A stretch of 64,000 nucleotides of DNA from DASRAU01 sp035638075. GTDB lineage: Bacteria > Acidobacteriota > Polarisedimenticolia > Gp22-AA2. Made by a program: the position numbers and the translations under genes. The notes under the pieces are model-generated. The model did not search any database and was not told where the DNA came from. It saw only the letters and a list, made by a program, of their open reading frames with translations. Below, piece by piece: positions 8,530-17,058 of this stretch (position 1 is its first letter; each line of letters starts with the position of its first letter). The DNA is taken from the NCBI GenBank assembly GCA_035638075.1, contig DASRAU010000027.1, positions 108,000 to 171,999 on the forward strand, read 5' to 3'.

Positions 8530-9624
8530 TCAAGACCACGTGCACGTCACCTTGACCCGCACCCCAGCCTCCTTCCCCGCACGTGTACCAGCCTCGATGA
8601 TTCTCCTCTCAGCCTCGTCGCGGTGAAAGATCATGTGCTCAGGAAATTCCGCTTTGATGAACGCCAGACCTGTGTGTCGAGTAGCTCCATCTTGGTGCCA
8701 AGCGGCCAGTTGTTCCTTTGCTTCCCGCACCTTGACAGCGACCTTTTTCTCCAACCAAGAGGTGTCTAGGGGCTCGATCAGCCCGCCTGTTCCCATCACG
8801 ATAAGCTGTCCTGGGCCAAGTCCGTCACTCACTTCAAGAGTAAGCTTGAGGCCTTCCGGTAGGAGGCACGTCTCTGTGATCCGTCCGCCCTTCGTCCAAC
8901 GTCGGGCCATCTCTGCAAACGCCTCACCGATGATGACGAGTCCCTGGTCCGAAAGCCGCTCGAGGCCTCCATGCGCTAGGGGGAAGGGAAACGTTACCCG
9001 TAGCGAAGGTCTCGCCAAGGGCTGAGGATCTAGTGCCCTCCGACCGTCGACTTCATCCTGCAGCTTGTAGAACCCAGCGTCTGCACGAACTCGCTTGGCT
9101 TCGATCGGGAAGTTTCCTTCTGGGTGGATTGCCAGGGCGTCCGGTCGCTTCCCGAGCTTCGGCAGGGCGAGAATCTCAACACTGCTAGCCCCCAGTTCTC
9201 GCACAGCGTGTACCGCGGCGTCGATGCAAGCGAACCCATCGAGCATGGACTGATCGAACTCCCGGCTCATAGGAACCGGACCCTTTGAGCTCTTTTTCTT
9301 GAACCGCGGGAATGCTCGTTCTGGGCATGCGATTCGAGTTCCATGCTCCCCGACCGACTTTTCCGCCACAACCCATGGTGCAGTCTCCAGATACAGCTTC
9401 CGGATCACACTGCTCCTGAGCGCGTCCTGAGATGAGGCACAGCGCCGTAGGTGGTCGTCCACCGAGCGCTTCAGGAGTTGAGAGTAGAAAGGAAGACTTT
9501 CGAGGTGTGAGCGCGTCCTCTCGCGCACCTGAGCGAGAGTTGGGAACGAAATAAGGTCGGCGATAGGGGATCTGCTAGGAAACATCCATCGTAAGTACTT
9601 CCGCAGCCACCTAACCACAGGCAT
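8530..9624 (-). CDS. Orphan protein with PD-(D/E)XK-like nuclease motif
   Basis: The 364-residue product is not recognised as a whole. In the middle lies LGKRPDALAIHPEGNFPIEAKRV, in pieces: P161-D162, twelve residues, then E175-A-K177. That is the spacing and hydrophobic context of PD-(D/E)XK nucleases. Residues 1-30 are basic and contain aromatic residues, and the C-terminal 100 residues are charged and helical. No signal peptide. It is the last gene of a minus-strand group (VRR-NUC, TIR, small basic protein, this gene) with 43 bases to the gene before it, which suggests a common transcript or a shared defence role. An Endonuclease-like fold would need structure prediction to confirm. Confidence 0.55.
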   Translation of the reverse strand: MPVVRWLRKYLRWMFPSRSPIADLISFPTLAQVRERTRSHLESLPFYSQLLKRSVDDHLRRCASSQDALRSSVIRKLYLETAPWVVAEKSVGEHGTRIACPERAFPRFKKKSSKGPVPMSREFDQSMLDGFACIDAAVHAVRELGASSVEILALPKLGKRPDALAIHPEGNFPIEAKRVRADAGFYKLQDEVDGRRALDPQPLARPSLRVTFPFPLAHGGLERLSDQGLVIIGEAFAEMARRWTKGGRITETCLLPEGLKLTLEVSDGLGPGQLIVMGTGGLIEPLDTSWLEKKVAVKVREAKEQLAAWHQDGATRHTGLAFIKAEFPEHMIFHRDEAERRIIEAGTRAGKEAGVRVKVTCTWS

Positions 9625-9667
9625 GGCGCGCGCCTAAGCTATCCTCGACTGACTCGCGGAATCGATC

Positions 9668-9982
9668 CTACTGGCCTGCTAGCACCCGCGCTCGAGCGAT
9701 AGCTGACCTGACACCCTTGGCCTCCTTAACTTTCCTCACCTGCTCCTTCTGCTTCGGCTTCAGCTGCCGCATGTAGCCCATGTAGCGACCCTGCAGGACC
9801 AAGGAGGCGCGCGCCTTCGCAGAGAGGCGAGGGCGCCGGCGGGGCCGTTCGGACTTACCGCCGTTCAGCGCAGAGATGGTCAGGAGCGGGGCCAGGCGAC
9901 GAAAGGAGTGATCAAGAGCGCGGAGGGACTGGCGGATCGCCACAACCTCCTTGACGATAGCAATGGTGCGTGTAGTCCTCAT
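9668..9982 (-). CDS. Small basic protein, possibly nucleic-acid binding
   Basis: The 104-residue product starts at ATG 9982 with GGAG 5 bases upstream. It is very rich in Arg and Lys. The N-terminal half is an amphipathic helix region (AIVKEVVAIRQSLRALDHSF). The C-terminal half reads RRRPRLSAKARASLVLQ, then GRYMGYMRQLKP and a KGVRSAIARAR tail. I have a memory of short proteins with this LxLQGxYMGxxRxLxxxQ pattern in other GC-rich bacteria, without a function. Charge suggests DNA or RNA binding. It sits between the TIR gene and the PD-(D/E)XK-like gene on the same strand. Confidence 0.6.
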   Translation of the reverse strand: MRTTRTIAIVKEVVAIRQSLRALDHSFRRLAPLLTISALNGGKSERPRRRPRLSAKARASLVLQGRYMGYMRQLKPKQKEQVRKVKEAKGVRSAIARARVLAGQ

Positions 9983-10128
9983 TCCTTCTCCGAATCCTAG
10001 AAAAACCAATTAATGAGGTCGGCGCACAGTGAGTACCCTTCATGCTCTGGCTGAGGAGCATATCACTGCCGTGAACCCACTCGTTCCGTAGCTTTTCAAG
10101 CCCCCGAAGTGCTCAACCCCAGGTCGCG

Positions 10129-11421
10129 TCAGGTGGCCGTCTTCCTTCGACGTTGAGCCTTTGCTTCCTCGAAGACGCGGATTCTTAGTTTGTCCAGATC
10201 CAACGGAAGAGTTCCCGGTCCCATGTCAGGAACCGCATGAAACGCAGCAGCGTCAATATTTCCGACTTCTGTCTTGCAAGTTGGACAGCTGAATCGAAAG
10301 ACGTCGCCCTTCTTCACGGGAGGGTGGATCTCGTTCGCTCCTACGCCTGAGAGATCCAGTAGACAATTTGGGCACAGTGGACCCGTAACTGCGTTCGCCT
10401 TTGGATCGCCATCTGGACGACGCAGCACCATCGGAAGCGCCTCCCACTTGAGCCCGGCGAATTCAAGCGGGGGTTCCTTTCGACTCTTCTTGGCCGCGGA
10501 CATTTGCGCACCCGCCGCCATGGTCGATATGCCTTCTTGACGTGTTCCTCCGGCTGCGGCTGCAGCAGCCGCGGCATCCTGAAGAAATGTCCAGAGGCCT
10601 TCGGATGAACCAAGGAAGGTCACGTCGAGTCTCCTCCCGACTTCCTTCACTAGCGCGGCGACATCCTCCTTGGAAGCGAGGTCTCGTGCCTGTAGGACAC
10701 CGAGCGGTGGAGGAATGGATCTCCTCTCTGGCGGCACCACCAGCGGGATCACCAACGCTCCCCTGAAATGTCCCCCGCCGCTCTCGAAGTAAAGCCACGG
10801 TCGCTCCTTCGACCTTTCGCTGTAAAGCGTGAGCACCACCGTCGCGCGATTTAGTGCGTCGCGGATCCCATTCCACCACTCATGTCCGCCAGGCAGGCTC
10901 GCAGGGTGAGACGCCTGGAAGACCTCCACACCATGGTTCGACTTCTCGAAGTAGGTCTTCAGGGCCGTGGCAATCGGCTTATCCACCTCCGCGTGGCAGA
11001 TGAATATCACGCTGCTGAGCGGTGCCTTGTCAGGATTCAAGATCTCAACGTTGAACGGCTTCTCGAACTCACGGACCACACGTGCGGGGTCGTATGGGGA
11101 TTTCTTAGGAGCCGTCGAGCTTTCGAGCTCGATTACCGAATCAGCGCCCAGGTCCCCCTCTCGCGCCCGACGTTCGATTTCACGTTTTGCGTGTTGGTAG
11201 AGAACCCTGAGAATCTCCTCATCGTTTCTGAGCTGCCATACTGCGATGACCGTGAGTGTTATGCCGATCCTGACCCTCCCCCTCTTCGTCTGCGACCTCT
11301 CCTCCGGCTCGCCGACCAGATTAGTCGGCACGTACTCATAATCCAGCTCGTAGTCAACCGCGGGCCGAGTCTTCGGGAGCACTCTATCGTGAAGCACCTT
11401 AATCGTCGTCGAGCCGTTCAT
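10129..11421 (-). CDS. TIR-domain protein with C-terminal zinc ribbon
   Basis: The 430-residue product has three parts. Residues 1-130 form a beta-rich unknown region. Residues about 136-250 form a TIR domain: SSVIFICHAEVDK strand and loop, EWWNGIRDAL, VVLTLYSERS, then PWLYFE with E213 at the position of the catalytic Glu of NAD-cleaving TIR domains. After a poly-Ala linker come C350-x2-C353 and C379-x2-C382, a zinc ribbon. Bacterial TIR domains of this type act as NADase effectors or signal-makers in phage defence, a role known for the family and inferred here. Its ATG overlaps the TGA of the VRR-NUC gene (ATGA), so the two are translated together. No ThsA or SIR2-like partner is present. 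Confidence 0.8.
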   Translation of the reverse strand: MNGSTTIKVLHDRVLPKTRPAVDYELDYEYVPTNLVGEPEERSQTKRGRVRIGITLTVIAVWQLRNDEEILRVLYQHAKREIERRAREGDLGADSVIELESSTAPKKSPYDPARVVREFEKPFNVEILNPDKAPLSSVIFICHAEVDKPIATALKTYFEKSNHGVEVFQASHPASLPGGHEWWNGIRDALNRATVVLTLYSERSKERPWLYFESGGGHFRGALVIPLVVPPERRSIPPPLGVLQARDLASKEDVAALVKEVGRRLDVTFLGSSEGLWTFLQDAAAAAAAAGGTRQEGISTMAAGAQMSAAKKSRKEPPLEFAGLKWEALPMVLRRPDGDPKANAVTGPLCPNCLLDLSGVGANEIHPPVKKGDVFRFSCPTCKTEVGNIDAAAFHAVPDMGPGTLPLDLDKLRIRVFEEAKAQRRRKTAT

Positions 11422-12707
11422 TCCCCTTCAACCACCAAGTTGGACAACGTCCAAGCTCGCTCTGGCAACACCTTCACAATCTCACAAGCCGCAGCGCCCG
11501 CGCCGCTAGCCCACTCGAACCACGCCATTTGCTTCTGCGAGAGGCGATCGTTCTTCGTCTTTACCTCCACGAACCTGTATTCTCGCGCTCGGATCATGAA
11601 CAGATCCGGCCAGCCGCCGTGTCGATTCCAGAAATCCCTCACGACCCAGTCCAGCATGCCGCACACTACGGATCGTGGGACCACCTCCAGTGCCCGCCGC
11701 GCCAGACCTATCTCTGCGTCGTGGACGGCGAGGTACTCGCGCATAGTCAGGCTCGGCTCCTTCAACGAGTCGAATTCGGCTACCAGGTCGGGGCAGGACA
11801 TCAAGCTAGCGAGCCGGTAGGTATATGCGCTTTTCCTCCGCCCGTAGTTCGCCGATGTCCCGAAATCATCTGGTAATGTTACCTGCACGACACTCGGCAC
11901 CGACCGATCCCTAAAAGGGTTTGTCGATCCTCTTACTCCGGTGAATAGCCGAGGATCGTTGGGATCCTGATACACAGGTGAGAGCAGGACGGAACACAAC
12001 GCATTGATGAGGCGACGCTCGCAGTCGTGAACCTCCCACCCTTGATTCTCGTAATGCAGGCGCGCGAGTCGTTCTGCTGAGAGGAGCTCACCGGTAGCGC
12101 TGCGGAACCGACCAAGCGGATGTTTATTATCTGCGGGATGCACTTCGTACCTGGCGCGAAGCTCCGTTACTGGTACTGCCACCCTCCGCAGAAAGCTCTC
12201 CTGATCCCTCTCTTTAGTTCCATAAAGCGGAGAGCGCTGGTGAGACGTCTTCCAGAACTCTAAAGCCTCTCGTTCGCAGGTTTTCACGACCTCCGGAAAT
12301 CTCTTTTGCATTTCGGCAAGGGTCAGGCTGGCACCTTCACTGTCCATAGTCGCCGCAGCTAGCTTTTCGAAGGTCATCCTGCGGATCTCGCGCCAGTAGT
12401 ATCTCTGCACCTTTCCCTTTCGATTGGGTAGGACCGCTAGAGGGGCTGGGGGAAGGGCCATCCCGCGGCAGTGATGGCAGATACCGTGCGCGAACCCGTC
12501 GACCGGTACCCGCCAGAATCCGGGCCCACCCGCCCTCTTCGTCTGATGCGGCAAGAACCGCGCCGATCTCGTGGACTCGCATTCGCAGATCAAAATCCGT
12601 TCGCAGCTATTGCACCTGTACTTCCGCACCAGCTCGTACCAGTTGACTACATCTACCGACGTGTGCGGGCACTCCCTCAGATTCTCTGTCCCGAGCTTCG
12701 TGTTCAT
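11418..12707 (-). CDS. VRR-NUC nuclease with N-terminal Cys/His cluster
   Basis: The 429-residue product starts at ATG 12707. The N-terminus holds a dense metal-binding cluster: C13, H15, C32-x2-C35, C41-x-C43, H74, then C77-H-H-C80. The middle is helical and unrecognised. The C-terminal 65 residues are a clear VRR-NUC domain: GWPDLF with D368, FVEVK with E381 and K383, then DRLSQKQMAWF. This PD-(D/E)XK-fold nuclease family includes FAN1 and phage or restriction nucleases. The stop overlaps the start of the TIR gene by four bases, so the proteins are probably made in fixed ratio. Together they look like a nuclease plus TIR-effector defence module. This is inference from arrangement. Confidence 0.8.
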   Translation of the reverse strand: MNTKLGTENLRECPHTSVDVVNWYELVRKYRCNSCERILICECESTRSARFLPHQTKRAGGPGFWRVPVDGFAHGICHHCRGMALPPAPLAVLPNRKGKVQRYYWREIRRMTFEKLAAATMDSEGASLTLAEMQKRFPEVVKTCEREALEFWKTSHQRSPLYGTKERDQESFLRRVAVPVTELRARYEVHPADNKHPLGRFRSATGELLSAERLARLHYENQGWEVHDCERRLINALCSVLLSPVYQDPNDPRLFTGVRGSTNPFRDRSVPSVVQVTLPDDFGTSANYGRRKSAYTYRLASLMSCPDLVAEFDSLKEPSLTMREYLAVHDAEIGLARRALEVVPRSVVCGMLDWVVRDFWNRHGGWPDLFMIRAREYRFVEVKTKNDRLSQKQMAWFEWASGAGAAACEIVKVLPERAWTLSNLVVEGE

Positions 12708-13062
12708 CGTGAGCGCCGACTCAATTCACGCGACCTCCCAAGGAAGGAGTGCGGTGCGGCCTGAGCGCGGATTTTATCACTGCCCTACAGCGGCAGAATC
12801 CGCACCCGGAATTGCGCCGAAACACATGTCGTCTTCCGATGGAACCACGCCATGTTTCCCGGCTTGGAGCTGTGCTCCACACTGCGAACCGATCCGCCTT
12901 CACTCGCCTCGATACTCGAGCAAGCCTCTGCGTGTAACGAGGTAGGTGTTGTGGCCCCTTCGGATTCGGGGGCGTCATGAGGGTGACTCTACTGGGTCAA
13001 GAGAATCTGGTTGTCTGCAGGAGTGGTTGCGAAGAGCGTTTGCGAAGCATTGCAAAGCGCTT
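12708..13062. other. Non-coding stretch at the presumed right end of the island
   Basis: No convincing gene lies here. Open frames on both strands lack ribosome-binding sites and protein-like sequence. On the minus strand a possible -10 element (TAAAAT, 12776-12771) lies about 64 bases upstream of the VRR-NUC start, with a poor -35. A short GC hairpin (arms 12954-12958 and 12969-12973) has no T-run. Between 13029 and 13060 are several near-repeats of GCGAAG and a perfect AAAGCGCTTT palindrome (13054-13063) next to the ChaN stop codon, where base composition changes. This could be an insertion scar, but no matching copy is visible. Confidence 0.4.
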
Positions 13063-14793
13063 TCAACCGCTGCCCGCCGGTGTGAGCCCACCCTTCAGCG
13101 CCGGCGCCACCTTGCGTGAGAGATCGAGATAGGCCGCCAGCGCGCTGCCGCTCCGGCGGAATGACGCCCGGAACAGCGCCAGCATGTCGGCGCGATCGAC
13201 GAGCCCCATCCGGTAGGCGTCGTGCAGCTGCTGCCCGAGGAAATACCCCAGCTCGTGCACCAGCACGTTGACCCGGCGCGGGTCGGAGCGGATGCCGTCG
13301 AGGAGAGGCTGCGGCACCTCGCCGTAGTGCTCGTACGAGTGCTCGAACTTCTTGTGCAGCAGGACGAAGTCGATGATCTCGTTGAACTCGTCGAACTTGT
13401 ACGGGGTGTGCTTCTCGATGGTCTCCCGGTCCTTGCGGTAGTACTGGTAGAACTCGTTCTCGAAGAAGTGATTGCGCGACGGGTCGACGATCTTCGAGCC
13501 GAAGAAGCCGAGCGCCTCTTCGAGCACCGCGCTGTAGAACAGGTCGTGCTGCGGCAGGGCCCGCGGCACCGCCTCGTAGATCTCCCCCTTCAAGAGCTGG
13601 TTGACGAAGTGGGCCGCCTCCTCTCCGGCGTGCACCAGCGAGAACTCCCCGAGGAAGATGGCGTTGAGGCGCGGCACGTAGCACGAGCCCGAGCGCTCGA
13701 GGTGGTCGAGCACCTCCGCCGCGTCTTCTTCGGGCAGGCGGGCGTTGCGGAACAGCACGCGCACTTCGTCCGGCTCGAGACCGGAGTGGATGTCGGGGTA
13801 GAGATCGACGATGAGGTCGCGTCCGCGACCCGGCGCCTGGAGGCGCCGCGTGTACGGGTCGATCTTCAGGAAGCGCAGGATCATGTCGATGATCCCGTGC
13901 ACCGTTGACGTCAGGTCGACCGGGTCATCCTGACTCTCATCCTCGCCTTTCCACAGCTCGATGGTGCGGCGGTAGGCCTCGTACTTGGCGATGGGCCCGG
14001 CGCTGAAATGGCAGTAGACGTCGTCGCCGAGGCGCGCCGCCTCGGAGCCGGCGTGGCCCGCCTCGGACATCTGCCAGTAGATCTCCTCGAGGTTCTGCAC
14101 CACCGTGACCACGCGCTTTTCGAGGCCGTGGCGCTTCAGGAGCTTCGTGACCTGTTTCGGCAGGTGGGCGGGGGCCAGGTGCGACTCGCCGAACAGCACG
14201 ACGGCGCGCGCCCCGGGGGCCGAGGCGATCATCCCGGCGATGCGCTCGGCGGCGTAGCGGTCACGCCGGCGGATGTGCCGGAAGCCGGTGCGCGGAGGGC
14301 AGTCAAGGCCGACGACCGGGATGTGGTGCCGGCGGGCGACGTCGTACACCGTCCGGAAGGCGGCCCAGTCGTAGCCCCAGTCGCTCTCGTAGCGGATGGC
14401 GCGCAGGAACGCCAGCTCGTCCAGCTCGCCGTTCATGTAACGGTCGAGGAGGCGCTGGTGCCGGCCGTACACCATCTCGACGCCGAGCACGACCGCCCGC
14501 GACCGCTCGGCGATCGCCTGGATCAGCCGCGCGGCGGTCTCCTGCGCGCTCGGCAGGGCGTGGTAGTCGCCGATGTACACGAGGTCGGCGCGGTAGCAGG
14601 CGATGACCAGGTCGTCCCACGACGCCGGCGCCTGGTACCGCCCGATGCTGGAGTGGAATTCCTTGATGTAGCCGCGGCGGCTGGTGCGGTCGACGTCGCC
14701 GATCTCGCGACGCAGACGGGCAACCATCGCCTTCTGGAAGGCGATCTCTTCGAGAACCTGTGGGGCGGGGGCAGGCGCGCTGCGCGACGGCAT
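13063..14793 (-). CDS. ChaN-domain protein
   Basis: The 576-residue product contains the ChaN (haem-binding uptake, Tiki/EreA-like) fold in roughly residues 60-290. Landmarks are DLVYIGDYHALPSAQE, VVLGVEMVYGRHQ, and FGESHLAPAHLP with the conserved Glu/His set. No signal peptide or lipobox is seen, unlike classic ChaN lipoproteins. A long C-terminal extension of about 280 residues follows (KYEAYRRTIELW, ELGYFLGQQLHDAYR). In this form the protein is probably cytoplasmic and its ligand is unknown. It follows tatA by 40 bases on the same strand. The TGA at 13063 marks the point where the high-GC part of the window ends. Confidence 0.75.
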   Translation of the reverse strand: MPSRSAPAPAPQVLEEIAFQKAMVARLRREIGDVDRTSRRGYIKEFHSSIGRYQAPASWDDLVIACYRADLVYIGDYHALPSAQETAARLIQAIAERSRAVVLGVEMVYGRHQRLLDRYMNGELDELAFLRAIRYESDWGYDWAAFRTVYDVARRHHIPVVGLDCPPRTGFRHIRRRDRYAAERIAGMIASAPGARAVVLFGESHLAPAHLPKQVTKLLKRHGLEKRVVTVVQNLEEIYWQMSEAGHAGSEAARLGDDVYCHFSAGPIAKYEAYRRTIELWKGEDESQDDPVDLTSTVHGIIDMILRFLKIDPYTRRLQAPGRGRDLIVDLYPDIHSGLEPDEVRVLFRNARLPEEDAAEVLDHLERSGSCYVPRLNAIFLGEFSLVHAGEEAAHFVNQLLKGEIYEAVPRALPQHDLFYSAVLEEALGFFGSKIVDPSRNHFFENEFYQYYRKDRETIEKHTPYKFDEFNEIIDFVLLHKKFEHSYEHYGEVPQPLLDGIRSDPRRVNVLVHELGYFLGQQLHDAYRMGLVDRADMLALFRASFRRSGSALAAYLDLSRKVAPALKGGLTPAGSG

Positions 14794-14833
14794 CCGCGAG
14801 GGGGTCTCCGTCGCCTGCAGCGACGGGGAAGCG

Positions 14834-14998
14834 CTACGGAGTCTTGTCCTTCTTCTCCGGTGGCGCGCTCACGGACTCGCGGAAGGAGCGGATGCCCTCT
14901 CCGAGTCCCTTCGCCAGCTCGGGGATTTTCTTCCCCCCGAAGATCAGCAGGACGATGACGAAAATCAACAGCAGTTCTGTGATTCCGATGGAACCCAT
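14834..14998 (-). CDS. tatA: Sec-independent protein translocase subunit TatA
   Basis: A 54-codon gene: MGSIGITELL, then a hydrophobic membrane segment (LIFVIVLLIF), FGGKKIPELAKGLGEG hinge and amphipathic helix, and a short charged tail ending DKTP. These are the diagnostic parts of TatA/TatE. TatA forms the pore through which the Tat system exports folded proteins. The length is at the short end of the family but complete. The ribosome-binding site GAGGTGA lies 6 bases upstream of ATG 14998. It sits between selB (65 bases upstream) and the ChaN gene (40 bases downstream). No tatC is in the window. Confidence 0.92.
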   Translation of the reverse strand: MGSIGITELLLIFVIVLLIFGGKKIPELAKGLGEGIRSFRESVSAPPEKKDKTP

Positions 14999-15062
14999 GA
15001 GGTCACCTCGGGCTCGGACTTCAAATGGCCCGTGCGCATCTTAGACGGCCCCCCCGGGGGTG

Positions 15063-17057
15063 TCAATCCGAGGGCGGCTTCCCCCCGCCCGGAGCCTGCG
15101 CCGGCCCGGCGCCGGCGGGCAGGGCGGGGATCCCTCCGGCGGCGGCCGGCCGCGGCAGGATGAGCCGGACGTTCCCCTGCCGGCGGGTCAGGTGGGTCTG
15201 GTCGAAGTATTCGAGCAGGGGGATGGCGTTTTTCCGGCTCGTCCCGCTCAAGTCTTTGAACGCGCCGACGTCGATGGTCTCCCCCTCGGTCCGGCGCTGC
15301 CACAGCCTCTCCTTGAGGGCCTGGATCGTGTCGGCGTGGAAGATCTTCCCGTCGGGAATGCGCACCAGCCGGCCGCGCGACAGGAGCAGGTGCAGCAGGC
15401 GCTCGGCCGTGCGGGCGTCGGCGCCGATCCCCCTGGCGGCGTCGTCTTTCTCGGGGGGATTGGTGCCGCCGGCGCGATAGGACTGCTCGAGCTTCTCGAG
15501 CAGCGCCGCCTCGGCCGGCGCGAGCGACACCTGGTGGGTCGCGAGGGCGATGCGGTCACGGTCGGCGCGCAGCGACCCTTTCGTCACGAGCCCGCTGACG
15601 ACCGCCTTGAAGACGTCGTCGTGGCTGTGGGCGAAGAGGCGCGTGCGCACCTCTTCGCGGGCCAGGCCGTCGCGCAGCGGCTCGCGCTTGTGGAAGTCGC
15701 GCGCGGCATCGAGCACTCCGCGGGAGAGACGCTCGACCGCGGCGCGGCCGACATAGCGCCGGGGTGTGGTCGCGAGCGCCAGCACCGACGCGGCGGCCTC
15801 CTTCGATTCGAGCCGCGCCTGCAGCGTGGCGGCATCGAGACCGGTGCGGCTGCGCAGGGCGGGAATGTCCACTCCTGCATCGCCGCCATCCTCGACGAGC
15901 GCCACCAGCGGCACGAGCGGCGACGGATCGTCGAGCCGCCGGCTTCGCTCCACCCTCTCGCTCTTGCGCAGACGACCCGAGCGCGGGGTGTTGTGCAGCA
16001 CCCGGCCGCCGGCGACGGTCAGCGCCGGCGAGGGGCGCCTCAGAATGAAGCGGTCGCCGAGCAGGGCCGTGACCGGACGCGCGCAGCGGATCTGCGCGTA
16101 ACCGCGCTTTCCCGGCTCGAGCTGCGGTCCTTCGAGCAGCCGCAGGCGGCACGGGACTTCGGCGGTCTGGAGATGCAGCGACAGCCGCGCCTGGTCCTTG
16201 AGCGGCGCCGATCCGGGCAGATGTTCGAGGACCACGTCGAGAAGACGCGTCGGCTCCAGCACTCCGGGCTCCGACAGGGTCTGGCCGCGCGCCAGATCGG
16301 CCAGCTCCACGCCGTGCAGGTTCACCGCCAGGCGCTGGCCGGCCCCGGCCGTCTTCGTAGCGCGGCCGTGCACCTGCAATCCACGGATGCGAGCAGGCCG
16401 CCGCCCCGGCAGGATCTCGGCCGCCTCCCCTTCCCGCAATGTCCCGCCGATGAGCGTGCCCGTGACGACGGCACCGAACCCCTTCATGCTGAAGGCCCGA
16501 TCGATCGGCAGCCGCGCCAGCCCGGCCGGGTCGCGCTGCGGGAGCTCGGCCGCCGCGCGCGCCAGGGCGTCACGCAGCGCGTCGAGCCCGGCGCCGGTCT
16601 TCGCGCTGACGGCCAGGATCGGCGCGCCTTCGAGGAACGACCCGGCGACGAAGCCGCGCACCTCGTCGCGCACCACCTCGAGCAGGTCCTCATCCACGAG
16701 ATCCGCTTTCGTCAGGACGACGAGGCCACGCGGGATCCTCAGGAGCCGGCAGATGTCGAAGTGCTCGCGGGTCTGTGGCTTCACCGACTCGTCGGCCGCG
16801 ATGATGAGCATCACGAGGTCGATGCCGCCGACGCCGGCCAGCATGTTGCGCACGAAGCGCTCGTGGCCGGGAACGTCCACGAAGCCGACGGTCGTCCCGC
16901 CGGGAAGCGGCAGGTGGGCGAAGCCCAGATCGATGGTGATGCCGCGTTCCTGCTCTTCCTTGAGGCGATCGGGGTCGATGCCTGTCAGGGCGCGGACGAG
17001 CAGGCTCTTGCCGTGGTCGATGTGGCCGGCGGTGCCGACGACGAGGGGGCGGGACGC
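15063..17057 (-). CDS. selB: Selenocysteine-specific elongation factor SelB (start codon abnormal)
   Basis: SelB delivers Sec-tRNA to UGA codons marked by a SECIS element. The protein has GTPase motifs: G1 GTAGHIDHGKS, GITIDLGF (switch I), DVPGHERF, and TKAD. Beta-barrel domains and C-terminal winged helices (FKDLSGTSRKNAIPLLEYF) follow, about 664 residues in all. The frame is open up to an in-frame TGA at 17085-17087, but between that stop and the G1 motif there is no ATG, GTG, TTG or CTG. The first NTG with a useful context is GTG 16880, after G1, which would destroy GTP binding. By comparison with the family (SRPLVVGTAGHIDHG) the start should be the GCG codon at 17057-17055. It directly follows the second DUF507 gene. 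Confidence 0.88.
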   Translation of the reverse strand, partial: ASRPLVVGTAGHIDHGKSLLVRALTGIDPDRLKEEQERGITIDLGFAHLPLPGGTTVGFVDVPGHERFVRNMLAGVGGIDLVMLIIAADESVKPQTREHFDICRLLRIPRGLVVLTKADLVDEDLLEVVRDEVRGFVAGSFLEGAPILAVSAKTGAGLDALRDALARAAAELPQRDPAGLARLPIDRAFSMKGFGAVVTGTLIGGTLREGEAAEILPGRRPARIRGLQVHGRATKTAGAGQRLAVNLHGVELADLARGQTLSEPGVLEPTRLLDVVLEHLPGSAPLKDQARLSLHLQTAEVPCRLRLLEGPQLEPGKRGYAQIRCARPVTALLGDRFILRRPSPALTVAGGRVLHNTPRSGRLRKSERVERSRRLDDPSPLVPLVALVEDGGDAGVDIPALRSRTGLDAATLQARLESKEAAASVLALATTPRRYVGRAAVERLSRGVLDAARDFHKREPLRDGLAREEVRTRLFAHSHDDVFKAVVSGLVTKGSLRADRDRIALATHQVSLAPAEAALLEKLEQSYRAGGTNPPEKDDAARGIGADARTAERLLHLLLSRGRLVRIPDGKIFHADTIQALKERLWQRRTEGETIDVGAFKDLSGTSRKNAIPLLEYFDQTHLTRRQGNVRLILPRPAAAGGIPALPAGAGPAQAPGGGKPPSD

Positions 17058-17058
17058 G

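Larger units (their letters stand above)
1..13062. mobile_element. Probable genomic island (right part), accessory and defence genes
   Basis: From the left edge to just past the 3' end of the ChaN gene the sequence is visibly richer in A and T than the rest of the window, with unsaturated third codon positions, and the gene content is accessory. It holds a tyrosine recombinase, a restriction-modification enzyme, HNH, VRR-NUC and TIR proteins and several orphans. The rest of the window is very GC-rich and largely core metabolism. The left boundary lies outside the window. I found no tRNA gene or clear direct repeat marking an attachment site, so the right boundary near 13,060 is inferred from composition only. 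Confidence 0.5.

Noticed and set aside
10129..12707. Thoeris or CBASS system
   Set aside because: A TIR protein is present but no SIR2-like ThsA, cyclase or cap effectors; the partner is a VRR-NUC protein.
12954..12973. Terminator at the island end
   Set aside because: The stem is only five base pairs and no T-run follows on either strand.
12721..12978. 85-codon open frame upstream of the VRR-NUC gene
   Set aside because: Low protein character, no ribosome-binding site, overlaps the likely promoter region.
13222..14958. Plus-strand open frames opposite the ChaN gene and tatA
   Set aside because: Antisense frames with biased composition; the minus-strand genes have recognisable families.
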